Source of the DNA: JAWQFO01 sp033436665
GTDB taxonomy: Bacteria; Pseudomonadota; Alphaproteobacteria; Rhodobacterales; Rhodobacteraceae
Assembly (NCBI RefSeq): GCF_033436665.1
Contig: NZ_JAWQFO010000004.1
Span: 186,001-250,000, forward strand
DNA: 64,000 nt
Direction of reading: 5' to 3'
Each line of letters opens with the position of its first letter. Within the stretch, counting starts at the first letter, position 1. The translations under genes and the position numbers were made by a program. The notes under the pieces are model-generated. The model did not search any database. It saw nothing but the letters and a program-made list of their open reading frames with translations, and was not told the DNA's origin. Below are positions 54,120-63,690 of the stretch, in pieces.

Positions 54120-55574
54120 TCAGGCCGCCGAAAGCTCGGACAGCAGATCGGCCGTGCGGCGCAGGTCGGCGCGGAAGAGTTCGGTCTCGGACTGCCGCCG
54201 CTCCTCGGATGGAAGCCGCAGCAGGTAGCTCGGATGCACGGTCACCAGCAGCGGCGTGCCGTCGCCGGCCTGCTCCAGCCCGCCGCGTCGCTTGAGGATA
54301 CCCTTGCGGGACCCCGTCAGACTTTCCAGTGCGGTGCCGCCCATCGCGAGGATGAGCTTCGGTCGGATCATCCGGCGCTCGAGGTCGAGCCACCAGCGAC
54401 AGTGATCGATCTCGTCACGCTCGGGCGCCTGGTGCAGCCGCCGCTTGCCGCGCGCCACGAACTTGAAATGCTTGACCGCGTTAGTAACGTAGGCCTTCGA
54501 GCGGTCCAGCCCGGCCTCGCCCGCGACCCGGTCGAAGAGCTGCCCCGCCGGACCGACGAATGGCCGTCCGGCCAGATCCTCGTGGTCGCCCGGCTGCTCA
54601 CCCACGATCATCAGCGGTGCGTCAGGGGGCCCCTCGCCCGGCACAGCCTGGGTGGCATCGCGCCAAAGCGGACAGCGCTGGCAGCCCTGCAAGGCAACAA
54701 GGAACTCCGCGCGGTCCCCGACCGGGGCCGGTTTCGCCCGTGTCGCCGACAGCCTGTCGCCGATCCGGGCCGCGCGCGCAGGCACGGACGCGGGTGCGGC
54801 CTCGAGCATGGCACCGGCGCGCTGCCGGGCGCCGGCCACAAGCTCGGGGATCATCGCCGCCTCGGGCATGTTCTTCCAGTACTTGCGGGGCATCTCGGCC
54901 TGCATCGCCTTCACCTTGAGCCGCGCCGGATTGAAGATGTTGCGGAAATAGGTGCGCCATAGATCCTCGGTCGCGTCCTCGGGAAGCGGTGGCTTTTCGA
55001 TGCCGGGGGTGAAGCGCACCGCGCCGTCCTCGAAATGCGCGCAGAGGTCCGGCGTGAGGATCGACCAGTTCATGTCGCCGAAGCGCTTGGCGAAGAAGGG
55101 TGCGGTCGGTTCCACGATCAGGTGCGACGGCTCGAACCAGGCCACGAACCGGCGCCGCGGCGCCTCCCGCTCACCGATTTCACGGAAGCGCACAAAGGCG
55201 GTCATCTTGTGCTTGTCGCGCCGCACCGCCTTGGCCATGACCTCAAGGACCGAGACGCGCGCGTCGCCCCGGTCCGCCATCAGGCGCGGTGTCTCGCGCA
55301 GCGCCAGAAGCAGCGCGTAAAGGCGCGCGAAGCGTTCGGGATCTCGATGCCAGACGACACAGTTCGCCAGCGCCATGAAACGCGACGGCACCGTGAAAGG
55401 AGCGCCTGCGGCAGAAGGGAGTGCATCATCTTCGGTGCCGGCGAAAAGGTCGCCATCCCCGCCTCCGACCTGCCACAACACCTCTTGCGCGGGCACCTGG
55501 CTGTTGGCGAGCCCGCGCGCCGCTGCGCGCCACGCCTCGAAGGTGCCGACCTCCGGCAGACAAACCTGCCGCAT
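54120..55574 (-). CDS. UdgX-type uracil-DNA-binding protein with N-terminal TIGR03915 domain
   Basis: A fusion of about 484 residues. The N-terminal part (about 1-235) is the conserved domain found beside TIGR03916 radical-SAM proteins. The C-terminal part is a family 4-like uracil-DNA glycosylase with GEQPGDHEDLAGRPFVGPAG and the UdgX loop GKRRLHQ, whose His (about 381) crosslinks to the abasic sugar after uracil removal. Cys pairs such as CQRC could hold the Fe-S cluster. The ATG at 55574 overlaps the upstream stop by one base; GTG at 55577 is an alternative. Confidence 0.92.
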   Translation of the reverse strand: MRQVCLPEVGTFEAWRAAARGLANSQVPAQEVLWQVGGGDGDLFAGTEDDALPSAAGAPFTVPSRFMALANCVVWHRDPERFARLYALLLALRETPRLMADRGDARVSVLEVMAKAVRRDKHKMTAFVRFREIGEREAPRRRFVAWFEPSHLIVEPTAPFFAKRFGDMNWSILTPDLCAHFEDGAVRFTPGIEKPPLPEDATEDLWRTYFRNIFNPARLKVKAMQAEMPRKYWKNMPEAAMIPELVAGARQRAGAMLEAAPASVPARAARIGDRLSATRAKPAPVGDRAEFLVALQGCQRCPLWRDATQAVPGEGPPDAPLMIVGEQPGDHEDLAGRPFVGPAGQLFDRVAGEAGLDRSKAYVTNAVKHFKFVARGKRRLHQAPERDEIDHCRWWLDLERRMIRPKLILAMGGTALESLTGSRKGILKRRGGLEQAGDGTPLLVTVHPSYLLRLPSEERRQSETELFRADLRRTADLLSELSAA

Positions 55575-56809
55575 CACAGCAACTGCAACTGTTCGGGGGG
55601 CGGCGCGAAGCGCGCGCGCAGGTCGGCGGCATCGGTAAGGCCGCGCGGCGTCCAGTCCGGCAGCGACACGAAAGGCCGCGCGTGTTTCAGCCGCGCCCCC
55701 ATGCGCGCGAGGTCGTCATGCCGCAAGCTGCGGTGGCGCCGCGTCGAGAGGATCCGGTTGACGGTCTTGGTGCCGAAGCCCGGAACGCGCAGCAGCATGT
55801 CGCGCGGAGCACGGTTGACGTCGAGCGGGAATAGATGCCGGTTCTGCAGGGCCCAGGCGAGTTTCGGGTCGACCTCGAGGTCGAGGTTGCCGCCGGGCAT
55901 CGACCCGGTGATCTCGTCCAGATCGAAGCCGTAGAAGCGCAGCAGCCAGTCAGCTTGGTAAAGCCGATGCTCGCGCACCAGCGGAGGCCGGATCAGCGGC
56001 AGCGTCGCCGAGGACTCGGGGATCGGCGAGAAGGACGAGTAATAGACGCGCTTCAGCTTGTAGCTGGAATAAAGCCGCGTCGAGGTTTTCAGAACCGTGG
56101 CGTCATTCGAGGCATCCGCGCCGACGATCATCTGCGTTGACTGCCCCGCGGGCGCGAACCGTGGCGGCCGCTTGCCGGAGTGGCTGCGCTCCTTTCCCGC
56201 CTCCTTGCGCAGCCGAACGTCCGCCATCGCCTTGCGGATTTGGGCCGGAGATTTCTCGGGCGCGTAGGCCTTCACGCTCTGGTCCGTGGGAAGCTCGACG
56301 TTGATCGACAGGCGATCGGCGTAGAGCCCCGCCTGTTCGATCAGGTCAGGCGCGGCATCCGGGATCGTCTTGAGGTGGATGTAGCCGCGGAAGTTTTGCT
56401 CTTCCCGCAGGCTGCGGGCGATCCGAACCATGTCGCCCATCGTGTCATCGGGCGAGCGAATGATGCCCGAGGAGAGGAACAGCCCCTCTATGTAGTTCCT
56501 GCGATAGAACTCGAGCGTCAACTCGACGACCTCGGCGGGCGAAAAGCGCGCGCGCTCGACGTTGGAGCTGACCCGGTTCACGCAGTAGGCGCAGTCGTAG
56601 ATGCAGAAATTCGTCATCAGGATCTTCAGGAGGCTGATGCAGCGCCCGTCGGGCGCGTAGGCATGGCAGATCCCCGAACCGGTCACCGAGCCCAGCCCTT
56701 TTCCGTCGCGGCTGTCACGGCGCGCGCCACCGCTCGATGCGCAGGAGGCATCGTATTTCGCCGCGTCGGAGAGAATCGCGAGCTTTTCGGAAAGGGTGCG
56801 CTTCACCAT
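55574..56809 (-). CDS. Radical-SAM protein of putative DNA modification/repair (TIGR03916 type)
   Basis: A 411-residue radical-SAM enzyme with the cluster motif CIYDCAYC (CxxxCxxC) near residue 70 and a C-terminal helix-hairpin-helix DNA-binding motif (DVNRAPRDMLLRVPGFGTK, about 335-355). Its reaction is unknown. It is translationally coupled to the UdgX gene, so the pair likely acts on damaged or deaminated DNA. Confidence 0.93.
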   Translation of the reverse strand: MVKRTLSEKLAILSDAAKYDASCASSGGARRDSRDGKGLGSVTGSGICHAYAPDGRCISLLKILMTNFCIYDCAYCVNRVSSNVERARFSPAEVVELTLEFYRRNYIEGLFLSSGIIRSPDDTMGDMVRIARSLREEQNFRGYIHLKTIPDAAPDLIEQAGLYADRLSINVELPTDQSVKAYAPEKSPAQIRKAMADVRLRKEAGKERSHSGKRPPRFAPAGQSTQMIVGADASNDATVLKTSTRLYSSYKLKRVYYSSFSPIPESSATLPLIRPPLVREHRLYQADWLLRFYGFDLDEITGSMPGGNLDLEVDPKLAWALQNRHLFPLDVNRAPRDMLLRVPGFGTKTVNRILSTRRHRSLRHDDLARMGARLKHARPFVSLPDWTPRGLTDAADLRARFAPPPEQLQLL

Positions 56810-56898
56810 ACGTTCATGGTATGTTCCGCGAACCGGATTGCAAATAAACTGTGACGTACGGGCGGCGGAATGCCGCAGTTTGCGTGTGTGACCCGGGT

Positions 56899-58110
56899 CT
56901 AGTCTGTCGCAGGATCGCCTTCACGCGCCGTGACGCCGAGGTGATCGGCGACGATCCGCGCCACGTCGGAGAACCCGATCTGCCCCAATTCGCCCGCGCC
57001 CTGCCCGGCGATGAGCACGGGCACGCGTTCGCGGGTGTGATCCGTGCCGACCCAGGTCGGATCGTTGCCGTGATCGGCGGTCAGTACCAGCATATCGCCT
57101 TCGCGCAGGCGCGGCAGGATCCTGGCGATCTCGGCGTCGAACCATTCGAGCGCGCGTGCATAGCCGCTGACGTCGCGCCGGTGTCCGTAGAGGCTGTCGA
57201 ACTCGACGAAGTTGGCAAAGGTCAGGCTGCCGTCCTTCGCGGTGTCCACGAGATCACCCAGATGCCCCATCAGGGCCTCGTCGGACCCCTTGCGGACCTC
57301 GTCGATGCCCGTCATCGAGAAGATGTCGCCGATCTTTCCCACGGCGTAGACCCGCCGCCCGGCATCCTGCACCCAGTTGGTGAGAACCGGCGACGGCGGC
57401 GCGATGGCATAGTCGCGGCGGTTCGTGGTGCGGGTAAAGCCGGTTTCGGGGTCACCGACGAAAGGCCTCGCGATCACGCGGCCAACTTTCATCTCGTGCA
57501 GATCGGGCGCGAGATCCGCACAGAGCTTCAGCAGGCGCTCGAGGCCGAAACTTTCTTCGTGGGCGGCGATCTGGAAGACCGAGTCGGCCGAGGTGTAGCA
57601 GATCGGGTGCCCGGTGCTCATGTGGTCTTGCCCGAGTTCGGCAATGATCTTCGTGCCGGACGCATGGCAGTTGCCGAGGATGCCGGACACGCCCGCGGCC
57701 TTGCAGACCTGCTCGATGAGGTCCGGCGGAAAACTCTCTTCCTCCTCTGTGAAGAAGGTCCATTCCCAGGGCACTACAAGTCCGGCCAGTTCCCAATGCC
57801 CGGACGGCGTGTCCTTGCCCTTCGAGACCTCGGTCGCAGCCCCCCATGTGCCTTGCGGTTCGGCGTCGAGTCCGGGCGCCTCGATGTCGCTGGCCAAACG
57901 CACGGACGCGCCGAGGCCAAGCGCATCCAGCGTCGGCAGCCGCAACGGCCCGGTGCGGCCCAGTTCCGCGTCGCCGTCGGCGCAGGCCTGCGCAATGTGG
58001 CCCACGGTATTGGCGCCGAGGTCTGGACGGTCGCCGTTGAAGAACTCGGCCGCGTCCGGCGCACCGCCGATGCCGACCGAGTCCATCACCACGAGGAAGG
58101 CACGTGCCAT
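56899..58110 (-). CDS. deoB: Phosphopentomutase
   Basis: Interconverts (deoxy)ribose 1- and 5-phosphates, linking nucleoside phosphorolysis to central metabolism. The 403-residue alkaline-phosphatase-superfamily protein has the Mn-binding FLVVMDSVGIGGAPDAAEF start and LTADHGNDPTWVGTDHTRE. Its ATG at 58110 shares one base with the deoA stop (TGATG). Confidence 0.95.
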   Translation of the reverse strand: MARAFLVVMDSVGIGGAPDAAEFFNGDRPDLGANTVGHIAQACADGDAELGRTGPLRLPTLDALGLGASVRLASDIEAPGLDAEPQGTWGAATEVSKGKDTPSGHWELAGLVVPWEWTFFTEEEESFPPDLIEQVCKAAGVSGILGNCHASGTKIIAELGQDHMSTGHPICYTSADSVFQIAAHEESFGLERLLKLCADLAPDLHEMKVGRVIARPFVGDPETGFTRTTNRRDYAIAPPSPVLTNWVQDAGRRVYAVGKIGDIFSMTGIDEVRKGSDEALMGHLGDLVDTAKDGSLTFANFVEFDSLYGHRRDVSGYARALEWFDAEIARILPRLREGDMLVLTADHGNDPTWVGTDHTRERVPVLIAGQGAGELGQIGFSDVARIVADHLGVTAREGDPATD

Positions 58111-59414
58111 CAGGAAATCCTTTCGCGTACGAGATCCGGAAGCGGTGTCGCCGTATCGCCCAGCGTGATCGCCGCGCGGACCTTCGCCGCTGCGCGGTCC
58201 GCCGCCTCGGGCCGGGACGCATGCACCACGGCGAGCGGCTGCCCCTTGTCGACGCGCTCGCCGAGACGCGCGACCTGCGCAAGACCAACCGAAGGATCGA
58301 TCTCGTCACTTTCATTCCGCCGTCCGCCGCCCAGCCCGACAACCGCCAGCCCCAGTTCCTCGCCGTCGATGGCCGTGACCACGCCGGACGCCTGCGCCGT
58401 GACCTCGCGGATCACCGTCGCCTCGGGAAGGAACCGCGCCCAGCGTTCGACGAATTCCACCGGGCCACCAAGGCCCGCGATCATCCGGCCGAAACACACT
58501 GCCGCTTGCCCGCTGGCAATCGCTTCGGCAATCCTGCCTGCGCCATCCTCGTCGTCGGCGGCAAGGCCGCCCTTCGCCAGCAGGCCGCCGCCGAGCGCGA
58601 CGGTCAGATCGTAAAGAGCGCCTCGCTCGCCACCCGTCAGCACGTCCATGACCGCCGCCACCTCGAGAGCGTTGCCCAGAGCCGGCGCCAGCGGCTGGCT
58701 CATGTCCGAGATCAGCGCCGAGGTCGGGCAGCCCGCGGCCTTGGCGGTGCCGACCAGCGCCTGCGCCAGCGCGCGGGCGTCATCCATATCCTTCATGAAG
58801 GCGCCGCTGCCGACCTTTACGTCCAGCACCAGCCCCTCGAGCCCGCCGGCCAGCTTCTTCGAAAGGATCGACGCGGTGATCAGGTCGAGGCTGTCGACCG
58901 TCGCCGTGACGTCGCGGACGGCATAGAGGCGACGATCCGCCGGGGCGATGTCCGCGGTGGCGCCGACGATGGCGCAGCCCACCGTGCCCACCACGTCGCG
59001 AAACCGCGTCTCGTCGACCTGAGTCGCGACGCCCGGGATCGCCTCGAGCTTGTCGAGCGTGCCGCCGGTATGGCCAAGCCCGCGTCCAGAGATCATCGGG
59101 ACATAGGCTCCGCAGGCCGCCAGTGCCGGGGCCAGCACCAGCGAGACGCAGTCTCCGACGCCCCCGGTCGAATGTTTGTCGAGCACGGGCCCGTCAAGAT
59201 CCCAAGACAGCACGCGGCCCGAGTCGCGCATCGCCAGTGTCAGCGCGGCACGCCCGGCCTCGTCGAGCCCCGTGTGACAGATGCCCATCGCAAAGGCTCC
59301 GGCCTGCGCATCGCTGACCGTCCCGTCGGCCAGACCCCGCGCCATCCAGGCGAGGTCTTCCGCGTCCGGGCGCCTACCGTGACGCAGATCCGCCAGGATG
59401 GCCTGTGCCGTCAC
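58110..59414 (-). CDS. deoA: Thymidine phosphorylase
   Basis: Splits thymidine into thymine and deoxyribose 1-phosphate. The 434 residues carry DKHSTGGVGD (phosphate loop, about 80), SGRGLGHTGGTLDKLEAIPG and LVLDVKVGSGAFM, all typical. The GTG start at 59414 overlaps the cdd stop as GTGA, and the 3' end overlaps deoB, so cdd-deoA-deoB is one coupled operon. Cytosolic. Confidence 0.95.
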   Translation of the reverse strand: MTAQAILADLRHGRRPDAEDLAWMARGLADGTVSDAQAGAFAMGICHTGLDEAGRAALTLAMRDSGRVLSWDLDGPVLDKHSTGGVGDCVSLVLAPALAACGAYVPMISGRGLGHTGGTLDKLEAIPGVATQVDETRFRDVVGTVGCAIVGATADIAPADRRLYAVRDVTATVDSLDLITASILSKKLAGGLEGLVLDVKVGSGAFMKDMDDARALAQALVGTAKAAGCPTSALISDMSQPLAPALGNALEVAAVMDVLTGGERGALYDLTVALGGGLLAKGGLAADDEDGAGRIAEAIASGQAAVCFGRMIAGLGGPVEFVERWARFLPEATVIREVTAQASGVVTAIDGEELGLAVVGLGGGRRNESDEIDPSVGLAQVARLGERVDKGQPLAVVHASRPEAADRAAAKVRAAITLGDTATPLPDLVRERIS

Positions 59415-59818
59415 GAGGTCGATCCCTCCAGGTGCGACTGGCTGAAGGCGCCCGGCAGAAGCTCGGCCAGCGTCATCTGCATCTCGACGCCCTCCGCACC
59501 GGCCATCGTCACGCGCACCTCGGCGTCACCGAATTCCGCCAGCTTCTGACGGCAGCCGCCGCAGGGTGTCACCGGGGTCGGCGAGGCCGCAACCACGTAG
59601 ACCTCGGTCAGCCGGGTCTCGCCCGCGGCGATCATGGCGGCGATCGCCCCGGCCTCGGCGCAGGTGCCTTCGGGATAGGCCACGTTCTCGACGTTGCACC
59701 CGGAATAGATCGTCCCGTTCGCGCCACGCACCGCGGCACCGACGTGGAAATTCGAATAGGGCGCATAGGCGTTGCGGCTGACCTTTTCCGCCGCCGCCTT
59801 CAGATCATCGGACATCAC
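59411..59818 (-). CDS. cdd: Cytidine deaminase
   Basis: Deaminates cytidine and deoxycytidine to uridine and deoxyuridine. A 135-residue homotetrameric-type enzyme: zinc ligands are the Cys of GTCAEAGAIAAM with the catalytic Glu, and both Cys of TPCGGCRQKL; NVENVAYPEG binds the sugar. First gene of cdd-deoA-deoB, divergent from the DUF3072 gene with a 72-bp gap that must hold both promoters. Confidence 0.95.
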   Translation of the reverse strand: MMSDDLKAAAEKVSRNAYAPYSNFHVGAAVRGANGTIYSGCNVENVAYPEGTCAEAGAIAAMIAAGETRLTEVYVVAASPTPVTPCGGCRQKLAEFGDAEVRVTMAGAEGVEMQMTLAELLPGAFSQSHLEGSTS

Positions 59819-59890
59819 CGTCTCCTGTCATTGCGGAACCCGCCGCGAGACCACGGCGTTCCACCAGTTAGTCATATAGGGAGTTCAGCA

Positions 59891-60094
59891 ATGGGCAAAT
59901 CCAAAGAGAATCCCGTCATCGCCGCGACCACAGGCGCGGCCATCGACCTCGATCAGAACACGGATCAGGAGATGACCGACAAGACCGCGGCAAAGCTTCG
60001 CGCGCTCTGCGAGGAAAAAGGCGAGACCTTCGACACCGCGCTGACCGAGGAACAAGCGCAAGCCCGGATCGAGGCGCTCGAGAGCGACGGCTGA
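59891..60094 (+). CDS. DUF3072 family protein
   Basis: A 67-residue acidic soluble protein. The core MTDKTAAKLRALCEEKGETF and LTEEQAQARIEAL matches DUF3072, a small family of unknown function. GGGAG precedes the ATG by about 7 nt. It is divergent from cdd and converges with the VOC-cupin gene, 3 bp apart. Confidence 0.83.
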   Translation: MGKSKENPVIAATTGAAIDLDQNTDQEMTDKTAAKLRALCEEKGETFDTALTEEQAQARIEALESDG

Positions 60095-60097
60095 CCC

Positions 60098-61183
60098 TCA
60101 TCCCTGCTCGGTGCGGAAGGCGCCGGGCAGGGACACCTCCAGAAGCTCCAGATCCTCCGTCGGCTCGGCATAGCGCGTGCGCATACCCGGTGGAATGACG
60201 AAGGCGTCTCCTGCCGTCAGCGCGAAGGGTTCCCGCCCTTCCCCCTCCAGCGTCATTGCGCCGTCAAGAACGAAGCCGAACAGAATATCGGCGTCGTGTG
60301 CGCAACACTCCGTGCCGCCCGCCGCAGGTCTGACCACGTGAACCCCGGCCACGCCGGCGGTATGCTCGGATATCCCGGTATCTCGACTGTCAAAGCCCGG
60401 CACGCGGAACGCGCTCCAGATTGCATCTTCGGCCTTATGGTGCACGAAACGCTGTCCCTGAAAGCTCCGGTCGGGATTGGCCGGACCATTTGGCAGCGTC
60501 ATCTCGTGGTCGATGGTCGTCACATGTTCCGCCGGCACGCCGATCTCGATGACCTCGATGTTGTCTGACGCGTAGAGCACCCGATGGCGTATCTCGGGCG
60601 GCTGGATCACGCAGTTGCCCGCATGCAGCCGGAACGGAGGCCCCTGGTCCTCGTAGACCAGATCGACCCATCCCCGGTAGCAGAAGATCAGTTGAAACCC
60701 GACAGTGTGGTAATGCACCATGTCGGGCACCGGGCCGCCGTCGGGAATTCGGATGTGGCTCGCGATGATCGAGCCGCCGAGGCGGTCCGGGATCAGGTCT
60801 CGGTAGTGCATGCCCGCGCGTCCGATGACCCACGGGGCCTGGTCGCGCAGGCGGCGCACGACAAAGCTGTGGATGGTTTCGGGCATCACGACCGGCTCGT
60901 ACAAGGCCGCGATCTCTATGCGCGTCCCGTTCGGCGCAACAAGGTGGCGCTTGCCGTCGGCAAAGGCTTCCGGATCCTCGGCAAGGATCCGCAGCGTCCC
61001 CGGTGCCTCGGCCGCTCCCTTCTCGATCCGCACCCGCAGCCCATGACCGGAAAACACCGCCACTGACGGGTCGTCGGCGGGATAGATGCTGTCCATCCGC
61101 ATGCCCAGAACCTTGGTATAAAACGGAATATCCGCGCGCAACTCCTTCGTCGGCAGCCGTACTTCGGCCCTGATCTCGCCCAT
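60098..61183 (-). CDS. VOC-domain and double-cupin fusion protein
   Basis: A 361-residue protein. Residues 1-95 look like a glyoxalase/VOC fold (EVRLPTKELRADIPFYTKVLGM), 150-235 like a first cupin (HYHTVGFQLIFCYRGW, CVIQPPEIRHRVL) and 280-355 like a second cupin (LFGFVLDGAMTLEGEG, FVIPPGMRTRY). The first cupin keeps several His that could bind metal; the second has fewer. Likely an oxygenase, isomerase or sensor of a small metabolite; I do not recognise the exact family. AGGAG lies 6 nt before the ATG. Confidence 0.72.
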   Translation of the reverse strand: MGEIRAEVRLPTKELRADIPFYTKVLGMRMDSIYPADDPSVAVFSGHGLRVRIEKGAAEAPGTLRILAEDPEAFADGKRHLVAPNGTRIEIAALYEPVVMPETIHSFVVRRLRDQAPWVIGRAGMHYRDLIPDRLGGSIIASHIRIPDGGPVPDMVHYHTVGFQLIFCYRGWVDLVYEDQGPPFRLHAGNCVIQPPEIRHRVLYASDNIEVIEIGVPAEHVTTIDHEMTLPNGPANPDRSFQGQRFVHHKAEDAIWSAFRVPGFDSRDTGISEHTAGVAGVHVVRPAAGGTECCAHDADILFGFVLDGAMTLEGEGREPFALTAGDAFVIPPGMRTRYAEPTEDLELLEVSLPGAFRTEQG

Positions 61184-61327
61184 GGGTCTCTCCTGTTCCG
61201 GGGCGGACATTGCGCGTTTGGCGCGGCGACGACAAGCCGTGTCCGCGCGTCCAGATCGCGCCACCTTGGCGCGCTTCGCCGAATGGTTTAGCACTGAACC
61301 AGTTTTCCGGGGGAGGAACCTGCGCAG

Positions 61328-63601
61328 ATGACCGACAATCCGAACCTGCGGCAGGCCGCGCTCGACTACCACGAATTTCCCAAGCCCGGAAAGCTCGAAA
61401 TCCGCGCCACCAAGCCGCTGGCCAACGGGCGCGACCTGTCGCGCGCCTACTCGCCCGGCGTGGCCGAGGCCTGCCTCGAGATCAAGGCCGACGCCACCAA
61501 TGCTGCGCGATACACCGCGCGCGGCAACCTTGTCGGCGTGGTCTCGAATGGCACCGCGGTTCTCGGGCTGGGCAACATCGGCGCGCTGGCCTCAAAGCCG
61601 GTGATGGAAGGCAAGGCGGTCCTGTTCAAGAAGTTCGCCGGGATCGACTGCTTCGACGTCGAACTCGACGAGCCGGACCCCGAGAGGCTAGCCGAGATCG
61701 TCTGCGCGCTCGAGCCGACCTTCGGCGCGATCAACCTCGAGGATATCAAGGCGCCTGACTGTTTCACTGTCGAACGCATCTGCCGCGAGCGCATGAACAT
61801 TCCGGTCTTTCACGACGATCAGCACGGCACCGCCATCGTCGTGGGCGCGGCGGCCAAGAACGCGCTGCACGTCGCCGGCAAGCGGTTCGAGGACATCAAG
61901 ATCGTCTCGACGGGCGGCGGGGCGGCGGGCATCGCCTGTCTCAACATGTTGCTCAAGCTCGGGGTCAAGCGCGAGAACGTCTGGCTCTGCGACATTCACG
62001 GCTTGGTCTACGAGGGCCGCGCGGAGGACATGAACCCGATTAAGTCCGAGTTCGCCCAAGCGACCGATCTGCGGACGCTCGACGACGTGATCCCCGGCGC
62101 CGATCTCTTTCTCGGGCTTTCGGGACCTGGCGTGCTGACGCCCGAGATGGTCGCCAAGATGGCCGAGCGCCCGGTGATCTTCGCGCTGGCCAATCCGACG
62201 CCCGAGATCCTGCCCGATCTCGCGCGCGAGGTCGCTCCGAAGGCGATCATCGCCACCGGCCGGTCGGATTTCCCGAACCAGGTCAACAACGTGCTGTGCT
62301 TTCCCTTCATCTTCCGCGGCGCGCTCGATGTCGGGGCCACAACGATCAATGACGAGATGGCGCTGGCCTGCATCGACGGCATCGCGGCGCTCGCCCGCGC
62401 ATCGTCGAGCGCCGAGGCGGCGGCGGCCTACAAGGGCGAGCAACTGACCTTCGGACCGGACTACCTGATCCCGAAACCCTTCGATCCGCGCCTTGTCGGC
62501 GTGGTCTCCTCGGCCGTTGCCAAGGCAGCGATGGAGACTGGCGTGGCGACGCGCCCGCTCGACGATCTTGCCGCGTACCGGCAAAAGCTCGACAGCTCGG
62601 TGTTCAAGTCGGCGCTGCTGATGCGCCCGGTGTTCCAGTCCGCACGGGCTGCGCCGCGCAAGATCGTCTTTGCCGAAGGCGAGGACGAGCGGGTGTTGCG
62701 CGCGGCGCAGGCGGTGCTCGAGGAAACCGTCGAACGCCCCATCGTGATCGGGCGTCCCGAGGTGATCGAATCCCGCATTGAACGGGCCGGGCTGTCGATC
62801 CGGGTCGGCGACGATTTCGAGATCGTGAACCCCGAGAACGACCCGCGTTACCGCGACTACTGGGGCACCTACCACGAGATCATGGCCCGGCGCGGCGTCA
62901 CCCCCGATCTGGCGCGCGCCATCATGCGCACCAACACAACCGCGATCGGCGCGGTGATGGTGCATCGCGGCGAGGCCGACAGCCTGATCTGCGGCACCTT
63001 CGGCGAATACCGCTGGCACCTCAACTACATCTCGCAGGTGCTCGGCACCAAGAGCCTGCGTCCGCAGGGCGCACTGTCGATGATGATCCTGGAGGACGGT
63101 CCACTGTTTCTGGCCGACACCCATGTCCACTCTCGGCCCTCGCCGCAGCAGTTGACCGATATCGCCATCGGCGCCGCGCGCCATGTACGGCGCTTCGGGA
63201 TCGAGCCCAAGATCGCCTTCTGTTCGCAAAGCCAGTTCGGCAACCAGCAGGGTGGGTCGGGCGAACGCCTGCGCGAGGCGATCGCTCTTCTCGACGAGAC
63301 CGAGCGTGATTTCTGCTACGAAGGTGAGATGAACATCGACGCGGCGCTTGACCCCGAGTTGCGCCAGCGCCTGTTTCCCGGCAACCGGATGGAAGGCGCG
63401 GCCAACGTTCTGGTCTTCGCCCATGCCGATGCCGCTTCGGGGGTGCGCAACATCCTCAAGATGAAGGGCGGCGGGCTCGAGGTTGGGCCGATCCTTATGG
63501 GCATGGGCAACCGGGCGCATATCGTGACGCCGTCGATCACCGCGCGCGGCTTGCTCAACGTGTCTGCAATCGCCGGGACACCGGTCGCGCATTACGGCTG
63601 A
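61328..63601 (+). CDS. maeB: NADP-dependent malic enzyme with phosphotransacetylase domain
   Basis: Decarboxylates malate to pyruvate with NADP. The 757-residue protein has the malic enzyme domain at about 1-430 (Tyr in SRAYSPGVAEAC, VFHDDQHGTAIVV, STGGGAAGIACLNML) and a phosphotransacetylase-like domain at about 430-757 (KIVFAEGEDERVLRAAQAV). The second domain usually serves as an allosteric acetyl-CoA sensor instead of a catalyst. Length is typical for MaeB in alphaproteobacteria. Confidence 0.95.
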   Translation: MTDNPNLRQAALDYHEFPKPGKLEIRATKPLANGRDLSRAYSPGVAEACLEIKADATNAARYTARGNLVGVVSNGTAVLGLGNIGALASKPVMEGKAVLFKKFAGIDCFDVELDEPDPERLAEIVCALEPTFGAINLEDIKAPDCFTVERICRERMNIPVFHDDQHGTAIVVGAAAKNALHVAGKRFEDIKIVSTGGGAAGIACLNMLLKLGVKRENVWLCDIHGLVYEGRAEDMNPIKSEFAQATDLRTLDDVIPGADLFLGLSGPGVLTPEMVAKMAERPVIFALANPTPEILPDLAREVAPKAIIATGRSDFPNQVNNVLCFPFIFRGALDVGATTINDEMALACIDGIAALARASSSAEAAAAYKGEQLTFGPDYLIPKPFDPRLVGVVSSAVAKAAMETGVATRPLDDLAAYRQKLDSSVFKSALLMRPVFQSARAAPRKIVFAEGEDERVLRAAQAVLEETVERPIVIGRPEVIESRIERAGLSIRVGDDFEIVNPENDPRYRDYWGTYHEIMARRGVTPDLARAIMRTNTTAIGAVMVHRGEADSLICGTFGEYRWHLNYISQVLGTKSLRPQGALSMMILEDGPLFLADTHVHSRPSPQQLTDIAIGAARHVRRFGIEPKIAFCSQSQFGNQQGGSGERLREAIALLDETERDFCYEGEMNIDAALDPELRQRLFPGNRMEGAANVLVFAHADAASGVRNILKMKGGGLEVGPILMGMGNRAHIVTPSITARGLLNVSAIAGTPVAHYG

Positions 63602-63690
63602 GCGGGTTTGCAGTTGATCTGAAAGGGTATTCTGGCGCAACCTGAGATGGCAGCGGACGCCCCGCCCGCGCCGACAGATTGGAGCCGATC

